A DNA stretch of 64,000 nt from contig NZ_JAFMNX010000001.1 in NCBI RefSeq assembly GCF_018457165.1, positions 558,001 through 622,000 on the forward strand, read 5' to 3'. The notes below the pieces were generated by a model. The model was not told where the DNA came from. It did no database searches and was given only the letters and a program-made list of their open reading frames with translations. Position 1 is the stretch's first letter, and each line of letters begins with the position of its first letter. This document shows, in pieces, positions 54,395 to 63,998 of the stretch. A program made the position numbers and the translations under genes. Source of the DNA: Tianweitania aestuarii (GTDB taxonomy: Bacteria; Pseudomonadota; Alphaproteobacteria; Rhizobiales; Rhizobiaceae).

Positions 54395-55204
54395 GTGATA
54401 GACCTGCATTCCCATATTCTTCCCGGTTGCGATGACGGGGCTGTCGATCTTGCCGCGGCCCTCGCGATGGCCAGGGTTGCAGTATCTGATGGCACGCGTA
54501 TTCTGGCGTGCACTCCGCATATTCTACCGGGTCTTTATCGCAACGATACGGTCGGGATCGAGCATCGTGTTAAGGTGCTTCGGCAAGCGCTTTCCGACGA
54601 AGCGATTGATCTTCGGCTTGTGGTCGGTGCGGATGTGCATATTGCGCCTGACCTACTTCAGAAACTCACAGATAAAGTTGTTCCAACTCTGAATGGAACA
54701 CGTTACTTTCTGCTCGAGCCGCCGCACCATGTTGTGCCGCCCAATTTCAACGCTTTCGTTGAGCGTTTGATCGACGCAGGCTACATTCCGGTTGTTACGC
54801 ATCCGGAGCGGTTGACTTGGGTGGCGAAGCATTACGACTTGATTGAAGCTGTAGGTCGGGCTGGAGCCCTGATGCAGATTACCGCGGGTTCATTGACCGG
54901 GCAGTTCGGCACTCAAGCAAAAGCTTTGGCTGACCGCATGCTTGAAGAAGGACGCATCGATCTGATTGCAAGTGACGCGCACAACGTTTCAGGCCGGTCT
55001 CCGGTTCTTTCAGCAGCTTATTCGATTGTCGAAGAAAAGGTTGGTGCTGAGACCGCTCGCAACCTCTTCGTGGAAACGCCAGCGCGCATCCTGCGCAATG
55101 CTGACATCAGAGCGGTAGGCATGGACGTAGCGCAAAGCGTCAAAAGAGAAGCAGAAACGAAGAGCCGGACAAGCAGGTTCTGGCGAATGTTGCAGGGTCG
55201 TTGA
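54395..55204 (+). CDS. CpsB/CapC-family tyrosine-protein phosphatase (PHP domain)
   Basis: 269-residue metal-dependent phosphatase that acts on BY-kinases controlling polysaccharide length. The start is GTG. PHP metal-binding motifs are DLHSHILPGCDDG at the N-terminus, CTPHILPG, VTHPER near residue 130 and DLIASDAHN near 190. It is placed upstream of the export lipoprotein and BY-kinase genes, its expected partners. The PHP-type enzyme, rather than a Wzb low-molecular-weight phosphatase, is the form more often seen in Gram-positives. Confidence 0.92.
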   Translation: MIDLHSHILPGCDDGAVDLAAALAMARVAVSDGTRILACTPHILPGLYRNDTVGIEHRVKVLRQALSDEAIDLRLVVGADVHIAPDLLQKLTDKVVPTLNGTRYFLLEPPHHVVPPNFNAFVERLIDAGYIPVVTHPERLTWVAKHYDLIEAVGRAGALMQITAGSLTGQFGTQAKALADRMLEEGRIDLIASDAHNVSGRSPVLSAAYSIVEEKVGAETARNLFVETPARILRNADIRAVGMDVAQSVKREAETKSRTSRFWRMLQGR

Positions 55205-55206
55205 TC

Positions 55207-55974
55207 ATGTCGGTTTGTAAGGCTTTGCGCATCGCTGTTGTGTTCGCTGTGTCGGGCTTCATCGCGGCGTGCAACACATCGTCCCCGTCTGATATCGGTA
55301 TGTCACAAGGTGCTTCCGGAACGGCAAGCTATGCATCGGCGACGCTGCCGGGCGATGCAGATCTGCGACAGGTCGCAGAATTGCCCGCGCCTCCCGATAC
55401 GGCTGGCGGAACGGAAGTCCCGATTGCGCCCTCGGACACGCTCGACGTGTTCGTGTTTCAGGTCTCCGACCTGTCGCGAACCGTGCAGGTCGATCCAAGC
55501 GGCAACATCAACTTGCCGTTGATCGGCAACGTTCAGGCTGCGGGCAAGCCGGTGCGTGTGCTGGAACAGGAAATCACGCGTGCTTATGCACGAAACTATC
55601 TGCAGAACCCTCAGGTTAGCGTGACAGTGAAGGAATCATCCGCGCGACGGGTCACGATCGACGGCGAGGTCAACAAGGCCGGCGTGTATCAGCTGCCGCC
55701 CACTGCATCTTTGATCGATGCGATTGCGCTCGGCGGTGGTTTCAGCCGAATTGCTGATACGGGCAAGGTTTATGTTTTCCGTCAGGTAGGCAACCAGAAA
55801 CTGGTTGCGCTTTACGACGTCTCGCAGATCCGGTCGGGTAAGCGAGCTAACCCACGCATCTACGGCGGCGATGTCGTCGTTGTTTTCTCGTCATCCAGCA
55901 AGATTGCCTTCCAGAACCTTAAAGAAGCGCTCGGTCTTGCAAGTTCCGCCAGCCGTATCGGTGTAGGCTTGTAA
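55207..55974 (+). CDS. Polysaccharide export lipoprotein (Wza/ExoF type)
   Basis: 255-residue outer-membrane export protein. The signal peptide ends in the lipobox GFIAAC, with Cys lipidated. The Poly_export domain begins at IAPSDTLDVFVFQVSDLSRTV and includes DPSGNINLPLIGNVQAAG; a SLBB-like domain follows (RRVTIDGEVNKAGVYQLP). ATG 55207 is preferred over TTG 55201. It would form the outer-membrane channel for the exopolysaccharide. Confidence 0.93.
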   Translation: MSVCKALRIAVVFAVSGFIAACNTSSPSDIGMSQGASGTASYASATLPGDADLRQVAELPAPPDTAGGTEVPIAPSDTLDVFVFQVSDLSRTVQVDPSGNINLPLIGNVQAAGKPVRVLEQEITRAYARNYLQNPQVSVTVKESSARRVTIDGEVNKAGVYQLPPTASLIDAIALGGGFSRIADTGKVYVFRQVGNQKLVALYDVSQIRSGKRANPRIYGGDVVVVFSSSSKIAFQNLKEALGLASSASRIGVGL

Positions 55975-55996
55975 GTCGGAGAGTAGTTAGACAATT

Positions 55997-58381
55997 ATGC
56001 TTGACCGGCCTCTACCTCACTCGCCACGTGCACTCCAGGCGGCTCCGGGCGGAGCTATGCGCCAGGACCTCTCTCCTTACGAATACGGCTATGGTCGATA
56101 TCAAGAGGTCGACGAGCGTGACGCGTTCAACCCCTTGCATATCTTTTTCTATGTGCTGCAATATCGCTGGCTTATTGCAAGTCTCTTAGCGATTGGTCTC
56201 GTGCTCGGCTTCGCAATCACTATGATGCAGACACCGAAATACGAGGCGTTGGCCCGACTGGAGGTCATGACGCCTTCTGCGCGTGTTTTCCAAGAAATGG
56301 AGATGGTGGCGGAAGCATCGGATGTACGTGCATTTCTTACCGCACGTGAACGCCTGAAAAGCCGAGCTATTGCGCAACGCGTTGTGCTTGGCCTCGGGCT
56401 TTCCGAACAGGCCGCTTTCCTGTTCCCGTCTCCAGACTTCGCGCCGGCTAATATCGTTCGCCGTGCTTTCGGCATGCGTTTTTCAGAGGACATGTCAGAC
56501 TATAGTCCGGAACAGCGTGAAGAGATCGCAATTCGGCGGGTCATGAACAATCTCTCAGTTGATCTGCTCGCCAACACAAGCCTTCTGACAATCTCTTTCC
56601 GTGATCAAAGTCCGGTTACTGCTCAAGAAGTCGCTAATCGCGTTGCGCAGAGCTATATTGACTCACGAGTCGATCAGACTGGCGAAACGTCTGAGCTTGC
56701 TAGGCAGTTCATTCAGGATCAGGTGCTGCAGGTAAAAGAAAGGTTGCAGAAGTCTGAAGAAGCCTTGGTTGCTTATGCCAAGGAAGCCGGAATCACGATG
56801 ACTGGCACAGACATATCGTTGATCGATACAAGCATTCAGGCCATCAATGCTGCACAGTCTAAGGCCGTCGAAGAGCGGTTGAACTATCAGCGGTTAGTAC
56901 AACAAATTGACCAAGGACGGGGCGGCAGCCTCGAACAGGTGCTATCCAGCGAAGGCTTGCAGAAGCTTCGCTCCGAAATCGCCGGACTGTCCGCTGAGTA
57001 TCAGCAGAAGCTAGGTACATTCAAACCGGGTTTTCCGGAAATGCAGCAGCTTCAGGCTCAGATCAGTGAGCTACGTAAGCAGTATGAGAATGGCGTCGCA
57101 GTTGTCACAGATGGCGTTCGATTAAAGCTTCAAGAGGCGCAGTCCCGGGAGGCTGATCTCGCTCAGAAGCTTACTGAACTTCAGGCTGAACAGGTTGCAT
57201 ACCAAGACAAGAATATTCAGTACACGATCCTCAAGCGCGAGGTGGATTCCAACCGCAGCCAGTACGAGAGCTTGATCGGCAAACTGAACGATGTCGGTGT
57301 GGCAACTGAGTTGCGCCAACAGAATGCCTCCATCGTTGATTTGGCGCCATTGCCGCAATCGCCGGTCTGGCCTCGGCTGCCAATCAACCTCGCGCTTGCC
57401 TTGGCTTTGTCGGCTGCCTTGGCCGCCGCTGTGATCTACGTTTTGGAAATGCTGAACAACACCTTCGTCAATCCTGAGCAACTGGAGAAGGAGCTTGGGC
57501 TGCCGGTGATGGGTATCCTGCCGCAGGTCAAGCCCGCAGAACTGGCGGCCAGTGCCACGGACCCGACGTCCGGATTGTCGGAAGCCTATCGTAGCCTGCG
57601 AACCGCCATCCAGTTTGCGGGATCTGAAGGTGCTCCAAAGATTTTGATGGTGACCTCCGCCGAACCGGCGGAAGGCAAGTCGACTACGGTTTACAAGCTG
57701 GCGCGCGACTTCGGCGTTCTTGGATCGAAGGTGATCGTGGTGGATGCGGATCTACGCAAGCCGGCAGTTCACCGTCAGTTCGGCCTCGACAACACGGTTG
57801 GCCTGAGCAACGTTCTCACCAACACCGTTTCCAAGGATAAGCTTCCGCAAGTGATCCGCCGCACCAGCGCGGAGAATGTTTGGACGATTACCTCAGGTAC
57901 GATCCCGCCAAATCCTGCCGATCTCCTGTCCTCACAGCGCATGGCCTTGCTTATCGGCCATCTCGCCGAACGTTTCGACTTCGTGATCATCGACTCGCCT
58001 CCGGTAATCGGCCTGTCTGACGCGCCGATCCTTGGCCGTTTGGCACGCGGCACGCTGCTGGTGGTGTCTTCCAACCAGGTCACCCGCAAGGCTGCCTCCT
58101 TGGCACTAAAGCGCCTGCGCGCATCGGGTGCTCATGTGATCGGCGCGGCTATGTCAAAGTTCAGCGTCGGAAAATACGATTACAAATATGCTTACAGCTA
58201 CATGAACAACCAATACTACTCCTATGGCGGTGATGCTGCGCAATTAGAGGGACCTCATGACCAGCAGAGCGGTGCCGATGGTTCCGATGTCCACGTCTCG
58301 TCGGGCGGTGGCCTGCGTCGTCGCCTGCGCGCTGTTGCTGATCGTCTGTCAGGGCGCTCTCGGCAGACTGCTACAGGGTGA
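55997..58381 (+). CDS. Wzc-type chain-length determinant and BY tyrosine kinase
   Basis: 794-residue inner-membrane protein controlling polymer length and export. The Wzz domain has membrane helices near residues 55-75 and 457-477, with long coiled coils between. The kinase domain has Walker A SAEPAEGKST (about 551-560), Walker A' VIVVDADLRKP (about 578-588) and Walker B FVIIDSPPV. A tyrosine cluster (KYDYKYAYSYMNNQYYSY) near residue 725 is the autophosphorylation site. A basic tail of about 50 residues follows it and overlaps the next gene by 125 bases. Confidence 0.93.
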   Translation: MLDRPLPHSPRALQAAPGGAMRQDLSPYEYGYGRYQEVDERDAFNPLHIFFYVLQYRWLIASLLAIGLVLGFAITMMQTPKYEALARLEVMTPSARVFQEMEMVAEASDVRAFLTARERLKSRAIAQRVVLGLGLSEQAAFLFPSPDFAPANIVRRAFGMRFSEDMSDYSPEQREEIAIRRVMNNLSVDLLANTSLLTISFRDQSPVTAQEVANRVAQSYIDSRVDQTGETSELARQFIQDQVLQVKERLQKSEEALVAYAKEAGITMTGTDISLIDTSIQAINAAQSKAVEERLNYQRLVQQIDQGRGGSLEQVLSSEGLQKLRSEIAGLSAEYQQKLGTFKPGFPEMQQLQAQISELRKQYENGVAVVTDGVRLKLQEAQSREADLAQKLTELQAEQVAYQDKNIQYTILKREVDSNRSQYESLIGKLNDVGVATELRQQNASIVDLAPLPQSPVWPRLPINLALALALSAALAAAVIYVLEMLNNTFVNPEQLEKELGLPVMGILPQVKPAELAASATDPTSGLSEAYRSLRTAIQFAGSEGAPKILMVTSAEPAEGKSTTVYKLARDFGVLGSKVIVVDADLRKPAVHRQFGLDNTVGLSNVLTNTVSKDKLPQVIRRTSAENVWTITSGTIPPNPADLLSSQRMALLIGHLAERFDFVIIDSPPVIGLSDAPILGRLARGTLLVVSSNQVTRKAASLALKRLRASGAHVIGAAMSKFSVGKYDYKYAYSYMNNQYYSYGGDAAQLEGPHDQQSGADGSDVHVSSGGGLRRRLRAVADRLSGRSRQTATG

Positions 58382-59501
58382 GCCGGACGCGGCTGTCGGG
58401 ATTGATCCGCTAAACGTCGATGCCCGTGTGGCAGCGATTACGGCTGCTCTCAACCAGAACCCGACAGACGCTGCTGTATTAGCGGATCTTGAGACAGAAG
58501 TTCGCAATGCGATCACGCGCGACCCTGTTGATGCACGCTTGCGTGCACTGCTGGGCGAAGCGGAACTGCGTCGTGATGAGCCGGCAATGGCCGAAACGCA
58601 GTTCCTGGCCGCCCACAGTATTTCGAAGACCGAAAAGCTGGCGTTACGACGCCTGATTGCCGCGTCGCTTATCAAGGGGCAGACGGCGGAAGCGGTTCGC
58701 TATATCGATCTATTTGTGCGCCGATGGCGTGACCAATTCCAAGATGCAGCTGCAATCCTCGCACCGCTTCTGCAGGATCAGGCCGCATATGCAGAATTGT
58801 TGACGACGCTTCAGTCAAACCCGCCGTGGCGTGGTGCGCTAGTCCGATCCTTGGCCACCAGCGACGATGGACTTTCTTTGGCTAATCGGCTCGTGCTGGA
58901 TCTAAGCACAAGCAATGCGCCCGCCACGCAGGTTGAACTACGAACCGTCTTGAGCGCGCTTGTGCGTGCCGGCGAATACCAGACTGCACATCGCCTCTTC
59001 CTCTTCACCTTGTCCGATGAAGACTGGAACCGGGCAGGGTTGGTGTTCAACGCTGGCTTTGCGCCGAGCACCACGTCGATACCCTTCGAGTGGGTCTACC
59101 GAAACACGGCAGCGGCCTATCTCGAAAGCTCGTCGGTAACACCGCAAGACGGAATGAACGTTCGTTTCCTCGACAAACCGGCTCGTGAGGTCGAACTGCG
59201 TCAAACGCTGGTTCTGGAACCAGGCCGCTATCGCTTGAAGGTCAATGCATCGGGCGCGCTACTCAAGGCACCGAAAGGGCTTTTCTGGAGGCTGCGGTGT
59301 TTGAAGCCGGGTAAAGAGATCACCCGCTTGGACGTGGACGAGGGCACGTATCGCAACAAGGAGACTGCGGTTGAGTTCAGCGTCGCCGACTGCCCAGCTC
59401 AAAGTCTGGAACTGCGCTCAGGCTTGACCATCGACAGCTGGCTGTATCGCTATTCTGGCCGGGTAACATTTCACAACGTTTCCATTGAGCAGCTTCCATG
59501 A
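58257..59501 (+). CDS. Polysaccharide-cluster protein with tetratricopeptide-like repeats
   Basis: 414-residue protein. GAGGG six bases before ATG 58257 supports this start despite a 125-base overlap with the BY-kinase. An N-terminal helix (AVACVVACALLLIVCQGALG) anchors it or is a signal. Residues about 60-200 are helical TPR-like (PVDARLRALLGEAELRRDEPA). The C-terminal half is a beta-rich, possibly carbohydrate-binding region. Similar proteins precede O-antigen-ligase genes in rhizobial EPS clusters; exact function unknown. Confidence 0.78.
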   Translation: MTSRAVPMVPMSTSRRAVACVVACALLLIVCQGALGRLLQGEPDAAVGIDPLNVDARVAAITAALNQNPTDAAVLADLETEVRNAITRDPVDARLRALLGEAELRRDEPAMAETQFLAAHSISKTEKLALRRLIAASLIKGQTAEAVRYIDLFVRRWRDQFQDAAAILAPLLQDQAAYAELLTTLQSNPPWRGALVRSLATSDDGLSLANRLVLDLSTSNAPATQVELRTVLSALVRAGEYQTAHRLFLFTLSDEDWNRAGLVFNAGFAPSTTSIPFEWVYRNTAAAYLESSSVTPQDGMNVRFLDKPAREVELRQTLVLEPGRYRLKVNASGALLKAPKGLFWRLRCLKPGKEITRLDVDEGTYRNKETAVEFSVADCPAQSLELRSGLTIDSWLYRYSGRVTFHNVSIEQLP

Positions 59502-60811
59502 GGCGTACCAGCAGAAACAACGTGCACAAATACCTCATAGGAACGGCAATGACCCTGTCCCTCCTTTTGGGGGGAGGAACGGAAGCGGGCCTTTGGTCGG
59601 ATTCGGTGTTACAAATCTGCATTCTGCTCGCCGTGACGCCTGTTTTGATCGCACCGGAGGGTGCTCCGCTCGACCGTTCCGCTCTCGTGGTCGTCGGCCT
59701 CATCATGCTTGCGCCGCTTGTGCAGCTTCTTCCATTACCGGCGGGCATCGTCGAGTGGCTGCGGATAGCGCCCTTCAAACAGCCTGAAGGCTCGTCGGTA
59801 ACATGGCTGACGATTACCACGGGTGTCGGCAGCACACTCCTGTCCTTCAGCTATGTGGCCGTGCTGGGGCTTCTTTTCCTCGCCATCATGCGGCTGCCTG
59901 GGGCGTTCGTGCACGCGCTTCTGCCTTTCATGCTCCTGGGCGTGGCCTGCAACGCAGCGTTCGTTTTCGTGCAATATTCGGCGTCCAGCCGGCAGGTGAT
60001 CGATGGGGTTCTACCATTCTCGATTTATTCGGGACTGTTTGCGAACCGCAATCACCTAGCCTCCCTCCTTTATCTTACCCTGCCGTTCCTTGTTTATTTT
60101 GCCACCTTCAAGAATCGCGGGCTTGCAGCCGGGCTGGCGATTGTTCTGACCTTGCTGATCCTGCTGGCTGCAGGATCACGCGCCGGCGCGATCATCGGTG
60201 CTGCAGCCGTAATCTCTGCAATCGTGTTCCTCAGGGCACAATCGCGCTCGAGTGTCGCCGCTGTGCTCGGCACGTTGGTGGTTCTCGGCGTTTACGCCAT
60301 GGGAACGTGGACGATTGTCGAGCAGAAAGAACTGGACGTTGTGTTCGGCCGCTGGGAGTTCCTGCGCACGACGCTTGAAGGGATCAGGCAAAATTGGCTG
60401 TTGGGCGTAGGATACGGCACTTTCCCGCGCGCCTACCAGGTCTATGAAGACGCGAGCATGATCTTTGGCAGCTTCGTGAACCACGCGCATAATGAGTACA
60501 CCGAGCTTGTCTTCGAAGGCGGCATCGTGGCTGCCGTCCTGATCGTCGCCTACTGCCTGCTGCTTGTTAGGCAAGGCGCGCTGATCCGCTTCAATCAGTT
60601 CCAGAAGGCGGCTTTTCTCGGCATCGTCTTCCTGCTCATCCATTCGGCTGTAGATTACCCACTGCGAACCATGGCGCTGGCCGTGACCTTCGTCTGGCTC
60701 AACGCTGTTATTTTCCACGCGGACTTCAGGCGACCCACATCGTCAAGCGCTCGTATGATGATGGTTCGGCACAATGGACGAAAGATGAAGGTACCTACAC
60801 AATCAGTCTAG
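59498..60811 (+). CDS. O-antigen ligase/Wzy-type polymerase family protein
   Basis: 437-residue polytopic membrane protein with about ten to twelve hydrophobic segments. The Wzy_C motif region GVGYGTFPRAYQVYED and FVNHAHNEYTELVFEGG, near residues 303-345, contains the conserved His and Asn-Glu. It starts in a four-base overlap with the preceding gene (ATGA). It probably polymerises or ligates the repeating units exported by the Wza/Wzc-type proteins. Confidence 0.88.
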   Translation: MRRTSRNNVHKYLIGTAMTLSLLLGGGTEAGLWSDSVLQICILLAVTPVLIAPEGAPLDRSALVVVGLIMLAPLVQLLPLPAGIVEWLRIAPFKQPEGSSVTWLTITTGVGSTLLSFSYVAVLGLLFLAIMRLPGAFVHALLPFMLLGVACNAAFVFVQYSASSRQVIDGVLPFSIYSGLFANRNHLASLLYLTLPFLVYFATFKNRGLAAGLAIVLTLLILLAAGSRAGAIIGAAAVISAIVFLRAQSRSSVAAVLGTLVVLGVYAMGTWTIVEQKELDVVFGRWEFLRTTLEGIRQNWLLGVGYGTFPRAYQVYEDASMIFGSFVNHAHNEYTELVFEGGIVAAVLIVAYCLLLVRQGALIRFNQFQKAAFLGIVFLLIHSAVDYPLRTMALAVTFVWLNAVIFHADFRRPTSSSARMMMVRHNGRKMKVPTQSV

Positions 60812-60844
60812 TCTTCCACCAGCTGCCTTATGATGCTGATGCAT

Positions 60845-61900
60845 CTAGGAAAATGGGTAGAAGCTGTAGGGTACCCAAGACTTAGCATTAGCTGCGAAAT
60901 TGAGCCAGACGAACTGCACCGCAGCTGAGTAGACAATCACAAGTACAACCACTAAGCTCACTTTCCCACGAACGGGAAACGCTTCCGGCAATCGTGAGAA
61001 CACAAAGAGCTGGATGGGTATGACGTAAAGTGCCAACCTGTCCACAGCAGTTGAAGAAGGCGAAACAAACAAGAAAACGACAAACGCTAAAGCGAGGAGG
61101 GCCATGTTAGTCCACACCCGCCTCTCTTCAGGGGAAAGCTGAAAACGGCGTCGAAAGACTAAAAAAATGCTCGCAGGAAGAGCGTTCATCGCGACGCGAA
61201 TTGCGGCGCCTTGAGACTGATACTCCCTGGTTATGTAGCCATACATGAGGCGGTCAACACTATCCTCAAGGAACAGGTAGTAAAGAAGGGCTGTTGCTCC
61301 AGCAATCCAGGCAGCTGTCCACACCCGCCCGCGATCGCTCGATAAAGCAGCGAGTGGAACAAGCATTACAGCGGATTTATGGAATGTAGCCGCTAAGGCG
61401 ATCCAAAAAACAAATTTGACAACCGACTTATCGCGAGTAAAAGCGCGTAGAGCGAGCATGGCCAAGCCGATGGCGACGCCTTGCCTAGTATAGCCCATGG
61501 CAACGACGATCACCAGATATGGAACAGCAACCAAGAGGGCCAGCCAAGGTCGTGGCTGCGCTCTGGCAAATGCCACCAATCCGATAGAGAATAAAGCGGC
61601 ACAGGCTAGGTTCACAAACCATATGCCGACGCCCCAGTGCGCAGCCATCCAATTAAATAAAATGTAACCGGGATCGCTGCTAGAAACGGCTTCGTATAAA
61701 CTATATTCTGCAGATCTATAATAATAACCTAAGTAATTAGTCCAATCCCCACCCACATTGTATCTGAGGCCGATAAAAACAGAGAGCAGAAAAACAAAAG
61801 GACCCAGTCCGGGATAATGCTGAAAACGATTCTTACCTAAGGCTGCTTCTTGAAATGCTGCCCATGCCGGTACTAGGAGAAGAAGCCAGTAAGGTAACAA
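60845..61900 (-). CDS. EpsG-family polysaccharide polymerase
   Basis: 351-residue polytopic membrane protein starting at TTG, with GGAGTG upstream. Family-typical segments are GLRYNVGGDWTNYLGYY, SSSDPGYILFNWM and GYTRQGVAIGLAMLALRAF, followed by FHKSAVMLVPLA. EpsG members polymerise exopolysaccharide units. It faces the O-antigen-ligase gene and is the last gene of a minus-strand group that is more AT-rich than the rest of the window. Confidence 0.88.
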   Translation of the reverse strand: MLPYWLLLLVPAWAAFQEAALGKNRFQHYPGLGPFVFLLSVFIGLRYNVGGDWTNYLGYYYRSAEYSLYEAVSSSDPGYILFNWMAAHWGVGIWFVNLACAALFSIGLVAFARAQPRPWLALLVAVPYLVIVVAMGYTRQGVAIGLAMLALRAFTRDKSVVKFVFWIALAATFHKSAVMLVPLAALSSDRGRVWTAAWIAGATALLYYLFLEDSVDRLMYGYITREYQSQGAAIRVAMNALPASIFLVFRRRFQLSPEERRVWTNMALLALAFVVFLFVSPSSTAVDRLALYVIPIQLFVFSRLPEAFPVRGKVSLVVVLVIVYSAAVQFVWLNFAANAKSWVPYSFYPFS

Positions 61901-62023
61901 TCAGCACTCCAATTACACTTTACATGGTTAAGCAAAGCTAAGCACATGTATGAAGATTATCGATATAGGCGAGCGTTGGCTAATTTGAGTTGCAAAGTCG
62001 TTGGTGAAATCCCGGATATGTAG

Positions 62024-62581
62024 TTAAATCCTCCGGGAAGCAACTAGCTGGCGCGCAGGAATACCTGCAATCAGTAGGCCGGGGTCTTCAAAGCTTTTAT
62101 TCACAACCGAATTTGCACCGATGGTACAATTCGAACCGATTGTGACTGGGCCATATATCTTGGCACCAGGGCCTATATAAACGTTGTCTCCAATGCGAGG
62201 GCAGTGATGATCAACTTCACTAGGATCAACAAACTTTCCAGAGCCCCCTATGTGCACACCCATGTGGATCCGGCAGTTTTTTCCAATGCGTGTGGCAGGA
62301 TTGATGATGAGAAGGCCATGATGGATGATAGCCACACCAGGACCGAATACATTCGGGCCAAGGCTGAAGCCGAGTTTATAAGATAGGCGCCTGAACCACA
62401 ATAGAAGAGGAATGTAAATGACTATCGATTTCCTCGTATTTAAGCAGTATTCCAAAAGGCGCATAACAAGTGTAAATCGTAAAACAGGATTGGTTATGCA
62501 GTTTCTTAAGCTCAGACGTTTCCCGCTGCTTTGAAAGTCAGCGGAAATATAGCTCTTTAGGTCGTAGATGTTCTTTATCAT
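62024..62581 (-). CDS. Hexapeptide-repeat acyltransferase (serine acetyltransferase-like)
   Basis: 185-residue transferase. Residues about 80-165 form a left-handed beta-helix of hexapeptide repeats (ATRIGKNCRIHMGVHIGG, RIGDNVYIGPGAKIYGPV, IGSNCTIGANSVV) and end in GIPARQL. The helical N-terminus differs from CysE, so an acetyl transfer to a sugar in the polysaccharide pathway is more likely than serine acetylation. Its neighbours are glycosyltransferases and EpsG. Confidence 0.88.
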   Translation of the reverse strand: MIKNIYDLKSYISADFQSSGKRLSLRNCITNPVLRFTLVMRLLEYCLNTRKSIVIYIPLLLWFRRLSYKLGFSLGPNVFGPGVAIIHHGLLIINPATRIGKNCRIHMGVHIGGSGKFVDPSEVDHHCPRIGDNVYIGPGAKIYGPVTIGSNCTIGANSVVNKSFEDPGLLIAGIPARQLVASRRI

Positions 62582-62629
62582 AGCAAGCCAAGGAGAAGAG
62601 TGAGATTCTGATGTTCAATAATGCTCCCT

Positions 62630-63698
62630 CTATGATATGCTACCTAGGATGTGCCTCGAGCGCTGGACGACGTCATCGCGATAAAACGATATGTTCCTCC
62701 ATGTATCTACGGCAGACTCGCTGATAAGTCGTGCTTGATTTGGGTTGCCCAGCAGGTCACGTATAGAAGCAACGGTAGCGGCATCATCGTGAATAATGAG
62801 CGAATTGATACGATCGGTGCAATAATTTGCGATCTCTCCCACCGCTGTGACGACGGGAATGAGACCAAGTTGCATTGCCTCCACCACGGACATCGCCATG
62901 CCCTCGTGCGTACTGGTTTGAAGGTAGAAGTGAGAAGAGGCTGCAATTTGAGTGATTTCTTCGTGGTCCAGTGGACCATGCATGGTGACATGGTCTTGGA
63001 GACCGAGGGAGTTGATGCATTCCTTGATAAGCGTTCCTTCTCCGCCATCCGGCCCTATTATAGCAAAGTGGGCCTGATCATCTATCAAGCGTATCTGCTC
63101 AAAGAGCTGAATGGCTCTTCTTACATTTTTTTGAGTTCGCAGCCTTCCCCAGAAAATGAACCGCGGCTGAATGGGGGGGGCGAATTTGGGCGCTTCTTTT
63201 CTCTAATAGGAACGATATCACCCTACTCTTTGCCCGCAACTGGCCCAGACAACGTGCGGATTGTGTCGCTTTGCTGTCAGTCCAAATTTCATCAGCTAGT
63301 ACCATGCCAATGTGGTTTAGCACACGATCTACCCGGTGAGCTGTGTGTGCGTTATGAAGAAAGATCACCGTTCTAAGAGATGGCTTCAACAACTTGCAAA
63401 TGATCATGACGAGCACACTTCGCCAAAGCGATGCGATCAGCAGGTCAGGTTTCTCCCGTAGTACGAATCGTATCGCCGCAATGTATACGTTAGGGTATAT
63501 CAACGATGCTGCGGGTCCGTAAAAATCATCAGGATTAGAGCTGCGGCGTTGGCCCGAGAACAGAAAATATTTTTGGACTAAAAGGTCACCGTGCGCACCC
63601 GACACTAACGAGTGCGCAGCGATCTCAGCCCCTCCGATATCGTCAGATGGAAGGAGATGTAGTAGTCTATTTGCCGATCTGGAGACGCTCACATTCAC
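62630..63698 (-). pseudogene. Glycosyltransferase (GT4-like), interrupted at a C8 homopolymer
   Basis: The N-terminal part (GTG 63698 down to 63099) has LLHLLPSDDIGGAEIAAHSL and a nucleotide-sugar-free Rossmann half. The C-terminal part (63088-62630) has the GT4 core HFAIIGPDGGEG, STHEGMAMSVVEAMQLG. They are in different frames. On the coding strand the break is at CCCCCCCC (forward G8 at 63173-63180): with seven Cs the frame continues as RFIFWGRLRTQKNVRRAI, a standard GT4 linker, into the second half. The full product would be about 355 residues. It is either phase-variable, a recent pseudogene or a base-calling error. Confidence 0.82.
63173..63180. repeat. G8 homopolymer inside the glycosyltransferase
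   Basis: Eight consecutive G on the plus strand, exactly where the two glycosyltransferase frames join. A change of one base restores the full reading frame. Tracts of this length are prone to slippage. Confidence 0.9.
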
Positions 63699-63704
63699 GT
63701 CCTT

Positions 63705-63998
63705 TTAGAAAAGGTCGCTGGTTGGCGTACCGAATGTCCGCGCGCCAAAGAACGCATCTGAAGCCCTTGAGATATGGCTCTCCCACCCGAAACCCTGTGC
63801 TCGCCGCATTGCGTTCTCAGACATTGCAGGAAGATCGCTCCTTTTTTGCCAGAGATCATCCAGACACGCCGTTAGAGATTGAACGTCGCGTTCCCGTGCG
63901 AACATCGCAAAACCTTCGTCGGTAACGTTGCGGTAAATCGGGTTGTCCCAGACGATCTGTGGCTTTCCCGCAGCCATCTGTTCCAGCAGGGCGTTGGA
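63705..63998 (-). CDS. Glycosyltransferase C-terminal part (runs off the window)
   Basis: About 97 residues of a glycosyltransferase C-terminus: NALLEQMAAGKPQIVWDNP, then FAMFARERDVQSLTACLDDL. The frame is open to the window edge, so the N-terminal part lies beyond 64000. The pattern (amino acids of the donor-site loop, then helices) fits GT4. Its stop is seven bases before the GTG start of the interrupted glycosyltransferase, so they share an operon. Confidence 0.8.
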   Translation of the reverse strand, partial: SNALLEQMAAGKPQIVWDNPIYRNVTDEGFAMFARERDVQSLTACLDDLWQKRSDLPAMSENAMRRAQGFGWESHISRASDAFFGARTFGTPTSDLF

